64,000 bases of DNA from Flavobacteriales bacterium. GTDB taxonomy: Bacteria; Bacteroidota; Bacteroidia; Flavobacteriales_G; JALEGO01. The stretch is taken from the NCBI GenBank assembly GCA_020628935.1, contig JAHDEG010000008.1, forward strand, positions 124,001-188,000, written 5' to 3'. Positions 29,450 through 38,600 of this stretch are shown here, in pieces (position 1 is the stretch's first letter; every line of letters begins with the position of its first letter). Made by a program: the position numbers and the translations under genes. The notes beneath the pieces were generated by a model, which made no database searches, had not been told where the DNA came from, and saw only the letters and a program-made list of their open reading frames with translations.

Positions 29450-30781
29450 ATGAATGATACTGCGAAAAAAATATTTGTTTTAGATACATCTGTAATTCTA
29501 CACGATCATAGCGCAATGCTAAACTTTGATGAACATGATGTAGCTCTTCCAATTACAGTACTTGAAGAATTAGATATGTTCAAAAAAGGAAATCAGGATA
29601 AAAATTATGCGGCTAGGGAGTTTATTCGGTTGTTAGATCGCTTATCAAAAGACCAATCACTACAAGATTGGATACCAATTGAAGGTAAAAATAAAGGACG
29701 ATTTAAAATTGTTTTAAGTAATGACAAATTAAAAGTTGATGCTCGTGAGGTGTTTGATTCTAAAACCAATGATAATAGAATAATTAATGCAGCACTTTCT
29801 ATTAAACAGCAAGAGAAAACAAAAGATGTATTCCTTATATCAAAAGATATAAACCTTCGCTTAAAAGCAAAGTCCTTAAATCTGGAGTCAGAAGATTACC
29901 AAACAGATAAAATTATGAGTCCTGAGTTGTATACAGGCCGTAAAACAATATCAAATATAGAAGATGAGGTATTTAAGCAAATGTTCAATACGGGTACAAT
30001 TGAGGATCCTGACTTTTTGAATGAAGAAGATAAAATTTACAATCATTTTTATGTGCTTAAAAATCAAAAGTCATCTATTTTAAGTTACTATAATCCTTTA
30101 ACTGAAGCGCTAGATAGAGTCGAAAAACAGTATACCTACGGCATTAAGCCAAGAAACTCTGAACAAACGTTCGCCTTAAACGCAATATTAAATCCAAATG
30201 TAAGGCTACTCACTATACAAGGGGTGGCTGGTACAGGAAAAACACTTTTAGCTTTAGCAGGTGCATTAGAGCAAAAAAACCGATTTGATCAAATTTTATT
30301 AGCTCGTCCAATAGTTCCACTAAGCAACAGAGATATTGGGTTTTTACCAGGAGATGCAGGGGAAAAAATTAACCCTTATATGGAACCATTATGGGATAAT
30401 TTAAAATTCATTAAAAGTCAATTCTCAGAAACTGAACGCAAAAACAAAGCTATCGATGATATGCTTAAAGAAGGTAAAATCATCATTACCCCTTTAGCCT
30501 TTATTAGAGGTAGAAGTTTCTCTAAAACAATGTTTATTGTTGACGAAGCCCAAAACCTAACTCCTCATGAAATAAAAACAATAATAACAAGAGCAGGGGA
30601 GGGTACAAAAATTATTTTTACGGGAGATGTCAAGCAAATAGATACACCTTACCTCGATGAACAAAGTAACGGCCTATCTTATGTAATAGATAGATTAAAA
30701 GGAAAAGATTTATTCGCTCATATTACTTTAGAAAAAGGAGAACGTTCTGAGCTAGCAAACCTTGCAAATGAATTATTATAG
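29450..30781 (+). CDS. PIN-domain PhoH-family ATPase
   Basis: A 443-residue protein with an N-terminal PIN ribonuclease domain (FVLDTSVILHD at about residue 9, LEELDMFKKG, AAREFIRLLDRL, NDNRIINAAL). A C-terminal PhoH ATPase domain follows, with [13 protein letters not shown] near residue 260, ARPIVPLSNRDIGFLPGD, FIVDEAQNLTPHEIKTI and a final GERSEL. This is the PhoH2-type layout, associated with RNA unwinding and cleavage. All key acidic residues of PIN (Asp, Glu, Asp) and the ATPase motifs are visible. The gene has no obvious partner; a hypothetical secreted protein follows 29 bp later. Confidence 0.93.
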   Translation: MNDTAKKIFVLDTSVILHDHSAMLNFDEHDVALPITVLEELDMFKKGNQDKNYAAREFIRLLDRLSKDQSLQDWIPIEGKNKGRFKIVLSNDKLKVDAREVFDSKTNDNRIINAALSIKQQEKTKDVFLISKDINLRLKAKSLNLESEDYQTDKIMSPELYTGRKTISNIEDEVFKQMFNTGTIEDPDFLNEEDKIYNHFYVLKNQKSSILSYYNPLTEALDRVEKQYTYGIKPRNSEQTFALNAILNPNVRLLTIQGVAGTGKTLLALAGALEQKNRFDQILLARPIVPLSNRDIGFLPGDAGEKINPYMEPLWDNLKFIKSQFSETERKNKAIDDMLKEGKIIITPLAFIRGRSFSKTMFIVDEAQNLTPHEIKTIITRAGEGTKIIFTGDVKQIDTPYLDEQSNGLSYVIDRLKGKDLFAHITLEKGERSELANLANELL

Positions 30782-30810
30782 ATTGGCACGGTTTTAACAT
30801 AAGTAATAGT

Positions 30811-31617
30811 ATGAAGTATCTTGTTATATTCTTTAGCCTATTAAACTTAAATGTATTCGCCCAAGATACGCTAATATTAGAACGAATATTACCTTTAAAG
30901 TATAGCGGTAATGTTGTTGTAGATGAGTTAGAGCAGTTTTATGTAGTTAAAAGAAACGAAATAGTTAAGCTTAATAATAAAGGAGAGTTATTAAACAGGT
31001 ATAGCCAAAACGTATTTGGCGATATTCAAAAAATTGATGTTAGTAACCCACTCGAAATTTTGGTTTACTATCAAAATCAGTCGCAAATTGTTTTTTTAGA
31101 CAACACATTAAGTGAACAACGGACCCCACTTAACCTCAACCAGCTGGGGTATAATAACGTTGTTGATGTAGCAAATAGTCAGTATAAAGGCTTTTGGTTA
31201 TACGATTCATATAATTTTGAACTAGTAAAACTTAATGTAAGTTCACAAAAAAGAACGTCAAGTGGCAACATCAATTGGTTGGCCAATAAAGAGTTAGATA
31301 TTACCGAAATATCAGAGATAAATAATTTTGTTTATGCCCTAGACTCATCCAAAGGATTGGTGATGTTCGATAATTTAGCTAATTATATGAAATTTTTTCC
31401 TTTCAACTCTTTGTTAAAATTTGATGTAGTTGGGGATGTAATCTATGGCTTTAATGGGAAAAAAGTATTTACATATAACACTAAGTTGTATGCAAGGCAA
31501 GAATATAGCATCAAACATTCAAATGTCAATACAAATCCGATGATGCATATTTTTAATAAAAAAGTATATATGTTTTTTGCAAACAAAATTGAGGTCTATA
31601 ATTTCCCTCTTAAGTAA
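30811..31617 (+). CDS. secreted hypothetical protein, beta-propeller-like
   Basis: A 268-residue protein with a signal peptide (MKYLVIFFSLLNLNVFAQD). The mature part is a chain of short beta strands with a repeating pattern (FYVVKRNEIVKLNNKGELLNRYS, FWLYDSYNFELVKLN, GLVMFDNLANYMKFF) that looks like a small beta-propeller, about 250 residues. No catalytic motif is visible. It is 29 bp behind the PIN-PhoH gene and about 180 bp before dnaB. Function unknown. Confidence 0.75.
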   Translation: MKYLVIFFSLLNLNVFAQDTLILERILPLKYSGNVVVDELEQFYVVKRNEIVKLNNKGELLNRYSQNVFGDIQKIDVSNPLEILVYYQNQSQIVFLDNTLSEQRTPLNLNQLGYNNVVDVANSQYKGFWLYDSYNFELVKLNVSSQKRTSSGNINWLANKELDITEISEINNFVYALDSSKGLVMFDNLANYMKFFPFNSLLKFDVVGDVIYGFNGKKVFTYNTKLYARQEYSIKHSNVNTNPMMHIFNKKVYMFFANKIEVYNFPLK

Positions 31618-31654
31618 GCTTACTTTAAATCAACCTAAGTTTTTCAAGCACTTA

Positions 31655-31682
31655 TTTGAACAATTGAATGTAATTGTTCAAA
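31655..31682. other. perfect 11-bp inverted repeat between the secreted gene and dnaB
   Basis: TTTGAACAATT (31655-31665) and AATTGTTCAAA (31672-31682) with a 6-nt loop. It could be a terminator stem of the upstream gene (no T tract follows on the plus strand) or a regulator site for dnaB. An 11-bp direct repeat, CTTAGTAAAAT, also lies in this gap at 31744-31754 and 31793-31803, the second overlapping the dnaB start. Confidence 0.5.
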
Positions 31683-31801
31683 AAGCTGTTCATTGTTTGT
31701 TTAAATCTGCGTCTAAGTCAGTAAGCACATAGTATCTCTTTAGCTTAGTAAAATTCAGGAATAACCTTTCATTGAGCACCAATAAATGGTAACTTAGTAA
31801 A

Positions 31802-33337
31802 ATGAATGATAACATCGGAAAAATTAACCCAGGTACAATTTCTAGAGTTCGAAAAAACACTGGAAATCTTCAAAATATGGACTTAGGTAAACTTCCTCCG
31901 CAGGCAATTGAATTAGAAGAAGCGGTGCTTGGAGCCATGATGTTAGAGAAAGATGCAGTAAACGATGTAATTGATGTTTTATCGCCAACTAGCTTTTACA
32001 AAGAGGCACACCAAAAAATTTATGCAGTAATACAAGAACTTTTTCAAAACTCTGAGCCAATTGATATTTTAACAGTAACACAGGGCTTAAAGAAAAAGGC
32101 CGAGCTAGATTTTGTAGGAGGATCTTATTACATTGCACAATTAACAAATAAAATAGCCTCAGCAGCCAACGTTGAGTTTCATGCAAGAATAATTTCTCAA
32201 AAATTCATTCAAAGAGAGCTAATACGTATATCATCTGAAACCATTAAGCTTGCATATGACGATACTTCAGATGTATTTGATTTGTTAGATAAAGCCGAAA
32301 GTGATTTATTTAAAGTTTCTGAAGGAAACATCAGAAAGAACTACGATAAAATGAGTTCACTAATTCATCAGGCAGTAAAAAAAATTGAAGAACTTAGTGA
32401 ACAAGAAGAAGGTTTAAGTGGTGTTCCGTCTGGTTTTGCAGGAGTTGATAAAGTTACATCAGGCTGGCAAAAATCAGATATGATAATTCTTGCCGCTCGA
32501 CCTGGTATGGGTAAAACGGCCTTTGTATTAAGTATGGCACGTAACTGTGCGGTTGAATTTAATAAGGCTGTAGGTGTTTTTTCCCTAGAAATGTCATCTC
32601 TACAATTGGTTAACCGTTTAATCGCTAGTGAAACAGAACTGTCTGCCGAAAAATTAAAAAAAGGAAATCTTGAACCACACGAGTGGGAACAATTACATGC
32701 TCGGTTAAATAAATTAGCCGAAGCACCATTGTTTATCGATGATACACCAGCTTTGTCTATTTTTGAATTAAGAGCAAAAGCTCGAAGGCTAAAAGCCCAG
32801 CACGATGTTCAATTAATTATTATCGATTATTTACAGCTAATGACTGGTGGTTCAGAAACTAGAGGAAATAGAGAACAAGAAATTAGTACAATTTCACGAT
32901 CTATAAAATCAATAGCTAAAGAGTTAAATATACCTGTAATTGCACTATCACAGTTAAGTAGGGCTGTAGAAACTAGAGGGGGAGATAAACGCCCAATGCT
33001 TTCCGATTTGAGAGAGTCTGGTGCAATTGAACAAGACGCTGATATGGTTGCATTTATCTATCGTCCAGAATACTATGGTTTAACTGAAGATGAAGCAGGA
33101 AACAGCACACAGGGTATGGGAGAGCTCATAATAGCAAAACACAGAAACGGTTCATTAGAAAATGTTCCTCTTAAATTCATTGCTCATTTAGCAAAATTTG
33201 AAGATTTTGGAGGAGATGCTGGATTTGGTTCTGGAGGTGCAATGCCGTTTTCCGACCAGTTTAACGATAGTAGTAGCGTAATCCGGTCTTCCAAAATGAA
33301 TAGTGCCCCCGATTTAGATGATGATCCTCCCTTTTAA
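31802..33337 (+). CDS. dnaB: replicative DNA helicase DnaB
   Basis: The replication-fork helicase, 511 residues. It has the N-terminal DnaB domain (LPPQAIELEEAVLGAMMLEKDAV near residue 31), Walker A in ARPGMGKTAFVL near residue 235, IIIDYLQLM, and a late SDLRESGAIEQDAD motif with the arginine finger region. The end is acidic (DLDDDPPF). A 30-residue basic extension precedes the conserved core. Length and domain order are normal. No intein is present. Confidence 0.97.
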   Translation: MNDNIGKINPGTISRVRKNTGNLQNMDLGKLPPQAIELEEAVLGAMMLEKDAVNDVIDVLSPTSFYKEAHQKIYAVIQELFQNSEPIDILTVTQGLKKKAELDFVGGSYYIAQLTNKIASAANVEFHARIISQKFIQRELIRISSETIKLAYDDTSDVFDLLDKAESDLFKVSEGNIRKNYDKMSSLIHQAVKKIEELSEQEEGLSGVPSGFAGVDKVTSGWQKSDMIILAARPGMGKTAFVLSMARNCAVEFNKAVGVFSLEMSSLQLVNRLIASETELSAEKLKKGNLEPHEWEQLHARLNKLAEAPLFIDDTPALSIFELRAKARRLKAQHDVQLIIIDYLQLMTGGSETRGNREQEISTISRSIKSIAKELNIPVIALSQLSRAVETRGGDKRPMLSDLRESGAIEQDADMVAFIYRPEYYGLTEDEAGNSTQGMGELIIAKHRNGSLENVPLKFIAHLAKFEDFGGDAGFGSGGAMPFSDQFNDSSSVIRSSKMNSAPDLDDDPPF

Positions 33338-33395
33338 ATTTTTTAAAACTTTTTGCATCTTAGTATCGTTAATATAACACTTAAAACAGGGTAAT

Positions 33396-34844
33396 ATGTT
33401 AAAGCAATCATTAAGTCATAAACTTCTCCAAAAACTATCTCCTCAGCAAATTCAGTTAATGAAAATGTTGCAGTTACCTACGGTAGCATTAGAACAACGA
33501 ATTAAAGAAGAATTAGAAGAAAACCCCGCGCTTGACGAAGGTATCACTAAAGAAGATAGCATAGTTGACGAACACGAACAACGAGAGTCAGAAGATCAAG
33601 GAGAAGAATTTAATATAGATGAGTACATGTCTTATGATGATGAAACTCCATCTTACCAATTATATTCATCAAACGCAGGAACCGATGCCGATGAAAAAAG
33701 CATCCCATTTGCACAAGCCACATCATTTCAAGATCTATTAGCCTCTCAATTATGTTTAAGAGTACTTAACGATCATGAGAAAAGTATAGCTCTAGTGCTT
33801 ATTGGTAATCTTGATGAAGCCGGTTACTTAAGAAGAGACCTCGAAGCAATAGTTGATGATCTTGCATTTACACATAATGTTGAAGCAACTGAAGACGAAA
33901 TTGTGGCGGTGTTAAATATTATTCAAGAATTTGATCCAGCAGGAGTAGGTGCCAGAGGGTTACAAGAATGTTTAATGTTACAGTTAGATCGTCAAAAAGA
34001 TCAGTCTGAAGAAGTAAAAATAGCTAAAGAAGTGTTAGGTAAAACATTTGAAGAGTTTACCCGAAAGCATTACAGTAAAATTATAAGTAAACTAGGTATC
34101 ACCGAAGATGAGCTTAAAGATGCCATAGAAGAAATACTCAAACTAAACCCTAAACCTGGTAACACACTTACCGACTCAGTAAAACAAGTTGAACAGGTAA
34201 TTCCTGATTTTATAGTTAATAATTTAGACGGAAAACTCGATTTTCAGCTCAATAACAGAAACGTGCCCGAACTTCACCTGAGTCGTAAATACTCCGAAAT
34301 GTTCGAAGCCTTTAACGCAAAGAAAAAAAAGCATACTGAAGATGAGAAAAAAGCCGTTCTTTTTGTGAAGCAAAAGTTAGATTCAGCTCGTTGGTTTATT
34401 GATGCAGTTAAGCAAAGACAAAACACGCTTCTGTTAACCATGGATGCTATTTTGCAATACCAGAAAGAGTATTTTTTAACAGGCGATGAAACCAATCTTC
34501 GCCCTATGATACTAAAAGATATTGCCGAAAAAGTTAATTTAGATATTTCAACAATTTCAAGAGTTGTTAATAGCAAATACGTTCAAACTCCCTACGGTAC
34601 TTTCTTGTTAAAAACGTTCTTTTCTGAAGGTATAATTAACGATGCAGGAGAAGAAGTTTCTACCCGCGAAGTAAAAAAAATCTTGAGTGACTTAATTTCA
34701 TCCGAAGATAAATTAAAACCAATTACAGACGAAAAACTAGCGTTTAAACTCAAAGAAAAAGGCTATAGTATAGCCCGTAGAACGGTCGCTAAATATCGTG
34801 AGCAACTTAAAATACCCGTAGCCCGCTTAAGAAAAGTGTTGTAA
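33396..34844 (+). CDS. rpoN: RNA polymerase sigma-54 factor
   Basis: The alternative sigma factor for activator-dependent promoters, 482 residues. Region I is glutamine-rich (SLSHKLLQKLSPQQIQLMKM), followed by an acidic linker, the core-binding region, the HTH region (DISTISRVVNSKYVQTPYG), and the diagnostic RpoN box ARRTVAKYREQL near residue 461. Sigma-54 is widespread in Bacteroidota, but no bacterial enhancer-binding protein gene is in this window. It is followed 12 bp later by a membrane protein. Confidence 0.97.
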   Translation: MLKQSLSHKLLQKLSPQQIQLMKMLQLPTVALEQRIKEELEENPALDEGITKEDSIVDEHEQRESEDQGEEFNIDEYMSYDDETPSYQLYSSNAGTDADEKSIPFAQATSFQDLLASQLCLRVLNDHEKSIALVLIGNLDEAGYLRRDLEAIVDDLAFTHNVEATEDEIVAVLNIIQEFDPAGVGARGLQECLMLQLDRQKDQSEEVKIAKEVLGKTFEEFTRKHYSKIISKLGITEDELKDAIEEILKLNPKPGNTLTDSVKQVEQVIPDFIVNNLDGKLDFQLNNRNVPELHLSRKYSEMFEAFNAKKKKHTEDEKKAVLFVKQKLDSARWFIDAVKQRQNTLLLTMDAILQYQKEYFLTGDETNLRPMILKDIAEKVNLDISTISRVVNSKYVQTPYGTFLLKTFFSEGIINDAGEEVSTREVKKILSDLISSEDKLKPITDEKLAFKLKEKGYSIARRTVAKYREQLKIPVARLRKVL

Positions 34845-34856
34845 TTTTTTAGTGAG

Positions 34857-35480
34857 ATGACAACAATAGAAAAGCAAGTAGCAAAATTTATTTCGGTACT
34901 TTTTCACCCTTTATTCATGCCTGTTTACGGCCTATGGGTATTATTTAGTTTAAATTCGTTTTTAACACACCAACTACCATATGAAATGAAATTGCTTTTG
35001 CTTGCAATAATTTTTGTGCTTACAGCTTTGGTTCCCGCAATTTTCATGTTTTTTCTAAAAAGTGCAGGTTATATTAGTTCGCTAACCATCGAAAACAAAT
35101 CTCAGCGAACTATTCCTTATTTAATCACGCTTTTGTTTTACGCCTCGGCTTATTTTAGTCTTATCAGAAACGAAGTGCCACAAGTAATAATTGTTTTCAT
35201 ATTAGGCGCTTGCGCAATAATAATAACAACTATGCTTATTAATTTTATTTGGAAAATAAGTGCTCATATGATGGCAATGGGAGCATTAGTAGGCGCAGTT
35301 TATGCAATGGGCTTACGTTTCGATTTAAATACTGTTTTCGTTTTATTACTTACAGTTTTGATTTCAGGTTGGGTTGGTTTTGCTCGGCTAGCCTTAAAAG
35401 CACATACGCCTGCCCAAACGTACATAGGCTTCATTTTAGGCTTTACTATCCAGGTAATTATTTTTATGCAGCTTGTTTAA
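34857..35480 (+). CDS. integral membrane protein, PAP2-like
   Basis: A 207-residue protein with about six membrane helices and no signal peptide. The spaced residues KISAHMMAMG near residue 128 and GFARLALKAHTPAQTYIG near 180 resemble the conserved K, S-x-H and R-x(5,6)-H positions of PAP2 phosphatases. The acid-phosphatase motif is degenerate, so enzymatic activity is uncertain. It is 12 bp behind rpoN and is followed by element E4 and the BspA1 cassette. Confidence 0.75.
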   Translation: MTTIEKQVAKFISVLFHPLFMPVYGLWVLFSLNSFLTHQLPYEMKLLLLAIIFVLTALVPAIFMFFLKSAGYISSLTIENKSQRTIPYLITLLFYASAYFSLIRNEVPQVIIVFILGACAIIITTMLINFIWKISAHMMAMGALVGAVYAMGLRFDLNTVFVLLLTVLISGWVGFARLALKAHTPAQTYIGFILGFTIQVIIFMQLV

Positions 35481-35488
35481 TTGTTATT

Positions 35489-35634
35489 TAGTAGCTATTT
35501 CCGGTTTTCCAGCATAGGTTAGTACTCAGTTAAACGTGTTTATAAGTTTTGCAAATAGCTCCCAGGGTCGCTTTGGCAAAACAATAAATCACAATTTACC
35601 CGTGTACTAACGCTATTTATTTCACCCCGGGCTA
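35489..35634 (-). repeat. structured intergenic element, copy E4 (upstream of BspA1)
   Basis: Read on the minus strand it starts TAGCCCGGGG at 35634 and ends near AGCTAC at 35491. Paired parts are GTTAGTAC/GTACTAAC (35604-35611 with 35518-35525), the apical stem 35573-35581 with 35547-35555 (one mismatch), the inner 3-bp stem, a bulge at 35556 and a 10-nt loop at 35560-35569. The end hairpin reads CTGG-AAAA-CCGG. It is close in sequence to E5 (57294-57437), and both start 12-20 bp from the preceding gene's stop. The leader after it (35635-35688) is also similar to the BspA2 leader. Confidence 0.75.
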
Positions 35635-35688
35635 TAATAGAACATTAATTTGTTATAACTTTTTGCTAGATATAATCGTAGAACCAAT

Positions 35689-38600
35689 ATGCACAGTACT
35701 GGCCACATTAAATATCATCTTAAAATAGTAGGGGTGTTCTTGTTGTTTATCTGTGCTTTTAATACAGTGTTTTCGCAGGCATTCATTACCACTTGGGAAA
35801 CCGATAACTCAGGCACATCTGGTTCAACATCCATAACAATACCTACAACGGGATCTGGTTATAACTACGATGTAGACTGGAACAATGATGGAATTTTTGA
35901 TGAGCTAGGTATTACCGGCTCAGTCACGCATAATTTTGGTTCAGCAGGCACTTATACTATTCGTATACAAGGTGCATTTCCAAGAATATATTTTAATAAC
36001 GGTGGAGATAAATTAAAATTACTATCTATAAATCAATGGGGTAATATAGCATGGACTAGTATGGAGTATAGCTTTGATGGCTGTGCAAACATGACTTATT
36101 CAGCAACTGATGCGCCAAATTTAAGTGGGGTAACTAGTTTAAGAAACATGTTTATCCGTTGTACTAATTTCAACGCAGATTTAAGCAATTGGAATACAAG
36201 TACTATTACAAGCTTACGCTCCACCTTTAATAGATGTACTAATTTTAACGGAGATATAACAAGCTGGAATACTTCCTCTGTTCAGAGTTTAGAATTCACT
36301 TTTCATTTAGCACCAAATTTTAATCAGGATATTTCAGGCTGGAATACAAGCGATGTTAATAATATGAATTCCTTATTTGAAGACGCCACTGCCTTTAACC
36401 AAAATATTTCTTCATGGAATATAGAAGGAGTCACTAATATGATAGATATATTTGATAACACTAGTTTATCATTAGCTAATTACGATGCTATTTTAATAGG
36501 TTGGAACGCACAATCTGTTACTAACTCAGTTGTTTTTGGAGCCAATGGTTTAGAATACTGTAATGGCGAAACTGCCAGAAATAGCTTAGCAAGCTCTAAT
36601 AGCTGGTCTTTTTCAGGAGACAGTAAAAATTGCCCACCAGCATGCCCAGATTTAACAAGTACAACTCCAAATGCGATTGTTATTTCTAGTGAAAGCTCAT
36701 GTACATCTCATTCCGGTAGTGCCTCAGGAGGCTTGTTATCAGCAGCAACAAACAACTGTCCGTCAGGCTCAACATTAAAATACTCTACTAACGGAGGTAG
36801 TAGTTGGAGTACCACACTGCCTAGCTACAATCAGAGTTCTTCAATAACAGTACTTACAACGTGTGAGTGTGATATAAATAGTGCCACAAAAAGCTCAAAC
36901 ACAAGTATTACAACGACACCAAATACAACCTGTCCAACCTGCAGTGACGGCATTCAAAATGGAGATGAAACAGCCATAGATTGTGGAGGTAGTAATTGCT
37001 CGAGTTGTCCTTTAAGCACAACTGATTTTGTTACCACTTGGAAAACCGATAACGCAGGTACATCTGGTTCAACATCCATAACAATACCCACAACGGGGTC
37101 TGGTTATAATTATGATGTAGATTGGAACAATGACGGAGTTTTTGATGAGCTAGGCATTACAGGCTCAGTCACACATAATTTTGGTTCAGCAGGCACTTAT
37201 ACTATTCGTATACAAGGTGCATTTCCAAGAATATATTTTAATAACGGTGGAGATAAATTAAAATTACTATCTATAAATCAATGGGGTAGTATAGCTTGGA
37301 CTAGTATGGAATATAGCTTTGATGGCTGTGCAAATATGACTTATGCTGCAACTGATGCGCCAGATTTAAGCGGAGTAACCAGCTTAAGAAACATGTTTAT
37401 TCGTTGTACTAATTTTAATGGAGACTTAAGTAATTGGAACACAAGTACCATTACAAGTTTACGTTCTACATTTAATAGGTGTACTAATTTTAATGGAGAT
37501 ATCACAAACTGGAACACCTCCTCAGTTCAAAGCTTAGAATTCACTTTTTATTTGGCATCAAATTTTAATCAGAATATATCAAGCTGGAATACAAGTGATG
37601 TCACTAATATGAATTCATTGTTTGAAGATGCAGCCGCCTTTAATAGTAATATTTCTTCATGGAATATAGAAGGTGTTACCAATATGACGGATATATTTGA
37701 TAATACTGACTTATCATTAAGCAATTATGACGCTATTTTAATAGGATGGCAAGCTCAATCTGTGAGTAATTCAGTCGTTTTTGGAGCCAATGGTTTAGAA
37801 TACTGCAACGGAGAAACTGCAAGAAATACACTTATAAGTTCAAATAGTTGGTCTTTTTCAGGAGACAGTAAAAATTGCCCACCAGCATGCCCCGATTTAA
37901 CGAGTACAACTCCAAATGCAATTGTTATTTCTAGTGAGAGCTCCTGTACATCTCATGCAGGTAGTGCCTCAGGAGGCTTATTATCAGCAGCAACAAATAA
38001 CTGCCCATCAGGTTCTACGTTAAAATATTCAACTAACGGAGGTAGTAGTTGGAGTACGGTGTTACCAAGCTATAATCAAAGTTCATCCATAACAATACTT
38101 ACAACTTGTGAGTGTGATATTAATAGTGCGACAAAAAGTACAAATACAAGTGTAACCACAACACCAAATACAACCTGTCCAACCTGCAGTGACGGCATTC
38201 AAAATGGAGATGAAGCAGCGATAGATTGTGGAGGGAGTAATTGCTCCGCTTGTGCACCAACTTGCCCTGACTTAACGAGTACAACTCCAAATGCAATTGT
38301 TATTTCTAGTGAGAGCTCATGTACATCTCATACAGGAAGTGCCTCAGGAGGTTCATTATCAGCAGCAACAAATAACTGTCCATCAGGTTCTACATTAAAA
38401 TACTCTACCAATGGTGGTGGTAGTTGGAGTACCACACTGCCTAGCTACAATCAGAGTTCTTCACTAACAATACTTACAACGTGTGAGTGTGATATAAATA
38501 GTGCTACAAAAAGCTCAAATACTAGTATTACAACTACACCAAATACAATCTGTCCAACATGTAGTGATGGAATACAAAACGGAGATGAAATAGCAACTGA

